The notes beneath the pieces were generated by a model, which saw only the letters and a program-made list of their open reading frames with translations, ran no database searches and was not told the origin of the DNA. Source: Verrucomicrobiota bacterium (GTDB lineage Bacteria; Verrucomicrobiota; Verrucomicrobiia; Chthoniobacterales; UBA10450). Taken from it: 7,333 bases of DNA. The position numbers were made by a program, and so were the translations under genes. Shown here in pieces: positions 5,949-7,333 of the stretch; position 1 is the first letter of the stretch, and the number at the start of each line of letters is the position of its first letter. The DNA lies in contig QHPN01000210.1 in assembly GCA_003219115.1 (NCBI GenBank), positions 1 to 7,333 on the forward strand, in the 5' to 3' direction.

Positions 5949-5997
5949 GCACGCGCCCTCGCGTGCCAATTTCGGCGCCTCGCCGAAATAGCTTTTT
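5949..5997 (+). terminator. Two hairpins, the second with a T run: possible terminator
   Basis: GCACGCG-CCCT-CGCGTGC (5949-5966), preceded by GGAG, is followed directly by ATTTCGGCG-CCT-CGCCGAAAT (5969-5989), a perfect 9-bp stem with a 3-nt loop. TTTTT begins 3 nt later (5993-5997). The stem plus T run could stop transcription before kamA. Equally, these may be repeat units with a chance T run. Confidence 0.4.
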
Positions 5998-6133
5998 CAT
6001 TCAACCACAGAAAGTCGTTGCGGCGCCAACGACCGCACGCGAGGGCAGTGTGCGGTTCCTAGAAAGTGAATAACCCTGACGAGGCGGCGTCAGACGAATC
6101 CACTCAGAAGGCTGGAGGGTAAAACCGAGCGGA

Positions 6134-6161
6134 TTGACACAATTGTTAACGACGTTAAGTT
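6134..6161 (+). promoter_or_regulatory. Promoter candidate of kamA with an overlapping palindrome
   Basis: TTGACA (6134-6139) is followed after 16 nt by TAAGTT (6156-6161, 3/6 match to -10). The -10 ends 21 nt before the kamA ATG. A 13-bp palindrome TTAACG-A-CGTTAA (6146-6158) fills the spacer and overlaps the -10, a position suited to a repressor site. The regulator is unknown. Confidence 0.4.
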
Positions 6162-6182
6162 TTTTGCCCACAAATTACGAAA

Positions 6183-7333
6183 ATGGTGAATCTCACCGAG
6201 CGAATTGAGCAGGAAAAAGCGTTCCGCTCCCACGCGCCGGGCTATTGGTCTGGGGGCAAGCAGGTTGCGCCGGAGCTTTGGAACGACTGGAAATGGCAGC
6301 TGAAAAACCGAGTCACCACCCTGACACGGCTGCAGGAACATCTGTCGTTGAGCGAGGAAGAACGCGCCGGGGTTTTGCTTTCCGGCGATAAACTGGCGCT
6401 CGCGATTACCCCGCACTTTTTCAACCTGATCCCGCGGGAGAATCCGGACGATCCGATCCGGCGGCAAATGGTTCCGCGGATCGAAGAAACATGGAGCTCG
6501 CCTTACGATATGGCGGACCCGTGCGGCGAAGATTCGCACATGCCGGTGGCGGGTTTGGTTCATCGCTATCCCGACCGCGTTTTGTTTTTGGTCACGGACC
6601 GTTGCGCGGCCTACTGCCGGTACTGCACCCGTAGCCGAGTCGTCAGCGGGGTCGGCGAACAAGAATTGCACACTGACTTTGAGGAAGCACTCCGTTATCT
6701 GGAACAACACGCCGAAGTGCGCGACGTGCTCCTTTCAGGCGGCGATGCGCTTCTGTTCAATGACGGCAAACTGGAGAATTTGCTGAGCCGGTTGCGTGCA
6801 ATTCCGCACATCGAATTTCTCCGGATCGGGACGCGTGTGCCGATTTTCCTTCCGCAACGGATCACACCGGAGCTCTGCGCGAGGCTGGCGAAATATCATC
6901 CGCTCTGGATGAGCGTGCACGTGAATCACCCGCGCGAGCTGACCATCGAAGTAAAAGAAGCACTCGAACGTTTGGCCAATGCCGGCATTCCGCTGGGGAA
7001 CCAAAGCGTCTTGCTTGCCGGGGTGAACGACGACCTGGAGACGATGAAAACGCTCGTGCACAAACTGTTGATGTGCCGCGTCCGGCCGTACTACCTTTAT
7101 CAGTGCGACCTGATTAACGGCTCATCGCATTTGCGCACTTCGGTCGCGAAAGGAATCGAGATCATCGAAGGTCTGCGCGGTCACACCAGCGGTTACGCTG
7201 TCCCGCAATACGTCATCGACGCTCCCGGTGGCGGCGGCAAAGTCCCGATCAATCCGGGCTACATTCTCTATCACGACAACGAGAAAATTGTGATCCGGAA
7301 TTACGAAGGGAAAATCTTCGAGTATCCAGAAAC
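6183..7333 (+). CDS. kamA: Lysine 2,3-aminomutase (radical SAM, PLP), 3'-truncated
   Basis: This cytoplasmic enzyme converts L-lysine to L-beta-lysine using S-adenosylmethionine, a [4Fe-4S] cluster and PLP. 383 residues are visible and the frame runs off the window; the Clostridium subterminale enzyme is 416 aa. Numbers here are offset by +16 from that enzyme. Cluster cysteines are C141, C145 and C148 (CAAYCRYC) and PLP contact R150. Lysine-binding acids are D309 (QCDL) and D346 (VIDAPGGGGK), and the PLP lysine is K353. Having both acids supports true lysine mutase activity over the shorter EpmB. The N-terminal WNDWKWQLKNR block also matches KamA. Zn-ligand Cys268 of the clostridial enzyme is Asp (D284) here; the other three Zn cysteines would lie past the window edge. 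ATG 6183 is chosen because an in-frame stop lies at 6156; no strong ribosome site is seen. The gene seems to stand alone behind its own promoter. Beta-lysine could feed catabolism, osmolyte or secondary-metabolite synthesis. Confidence 0.9.
   Translation, partial: MVNLTERIEQEKAFRSHAPGYWSGGKQVAPELWNDWKWQLKNRVTTLTRLQEHLSLSEEERAGVLLSGDKLALAITPHFFNLIPRENPDDPIRRQMVPRIEETWSSPYDMADPCGEDSHMPVAGLVHRYPDRVLFLVTDRCAAYCRYCTRSRVVSGVGEQELHTDFEEALRYLEQHAEVRDVLLSGGDALLFNDGKLENLLSRLRAIPHIEFLRIGTRVPIFLPQRITPELCARLAKYHPLWMSVHVNHPRELTIEVKEALERLANAGIPLGNQSVLLAGVNDDLETMKTLVHKLLMCRVRPYYLYQCDLINGSSHLRTSVAKGIEIIEGLRGHTSGYAVPQYVIDAPGGGGKVPINPGYILYHDNEKIVIRNYEGKIFEYPE

Larger units (their letters stand above)
5813..6182. 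other. 370-bp hairpin-rich intergenic region before kamA
   Basis: No gene is visible. Besides the separately listed elements it holds GTCGTTG/CAACGAC (6014-6020 and 6027-6033) and CCGCAC/GTGCGG (6033-6038 and 6050-6055). The 11-mer CCCTCGCGTGC (5956-5966) returns inverted at 6035-6045, linking the two halves of the region. The last 120 bases are AT-richer and carry the kamA promoter candidate. Confidence 0.6.

Noticed and set aside
6090..7061. Minus-strand reading frames of 206 and 108 aa opposite kamA
   Set aside because: KamA motifs are unmistakable on the plus strand across the whole stretch; the antisense frames have no family features.
6183..7333. EpmB (EF-P lysine aminomutase) instead of KamA
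   Set aside because: The long N-terminal WNDWKWQ domain and both lysine-binding acids (D309, D346) match KamA; no EpmA or efp neighbour is seen.

Overview
The window reads as a moderately GC-rich, soil-type bacterial chromosome segment, most likely from the Verrucomicrobia (Chthoniobacterales / Udaeobacter-like). That assignment is inference: it rests on overall gene style and on dispersed hairpins of the form GTAG + stem + 3-nt loop, which I associate with that group. It may come from a metagenome assembly, and one locus (htrA) looks as if it joins two diverged alleles. I see no tRNA, rRNA, CRISPR array, transposase or phage gene.

Left part (+ strand, 1-2258). The window opens inside a long gene that fuses a BadF/BadG-type amino-sugar kinase (MurK/NAGK-like) to a complete MurNAc-6-phosphate etherase (MurQ). 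One polypeptide would phosphorylate MurNAc recovered from peptidoglycan and convert it to GlcNAc-6-phosphate plus D-lactate. A palindromic repeat sits in frame inside the MurQ domain. A hairpin-bearing gap of about 220 bp follows, then two very small membrane-protein genes: a 49-aa lmo0937-type protein and a 73-aa two-helix protein.

Middle (- strand, 2284-3862). A periplasmic HtrA/DegP-type serine protease has an intact His-Asp-Ser triad and two PDZ domains. Its 3' end carries an exact-period 100-bp tandem duplication that shifts the frame and removes the last strand of PDZ2. The displaced original C-terminus is still present downstream. The two copies differ almost only at synonymous sites.

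Right part (+ strand, 4062-7333). A perfect 29-bp inverted repeat (a double REP-like element) separates htrA from a divergent pair. The first gene encodes a secreted outer-membrane beta-barrel with a CDLCGC motif at its mature N-terminus. It overlaps at GTGA with a gene for an HEWLH (HExxH) putative zinc protein, whose N-terminus contains another repeat-derived insert. A 370-bp hairpin-rich gap follows, with a possible terminator and a TTGACA promoter candidate. The window ends inside kamA, a lysine 2,3-aminomutase with its cluster, PLP and lysine-binding residues intact.

The genes do not form one pathway. The strongest unusual signals are the kinase-etherase fusion, the frame-shifting htrA duplication, and the REP-like hairpins found both between genes and in frame inside two coding sequences.
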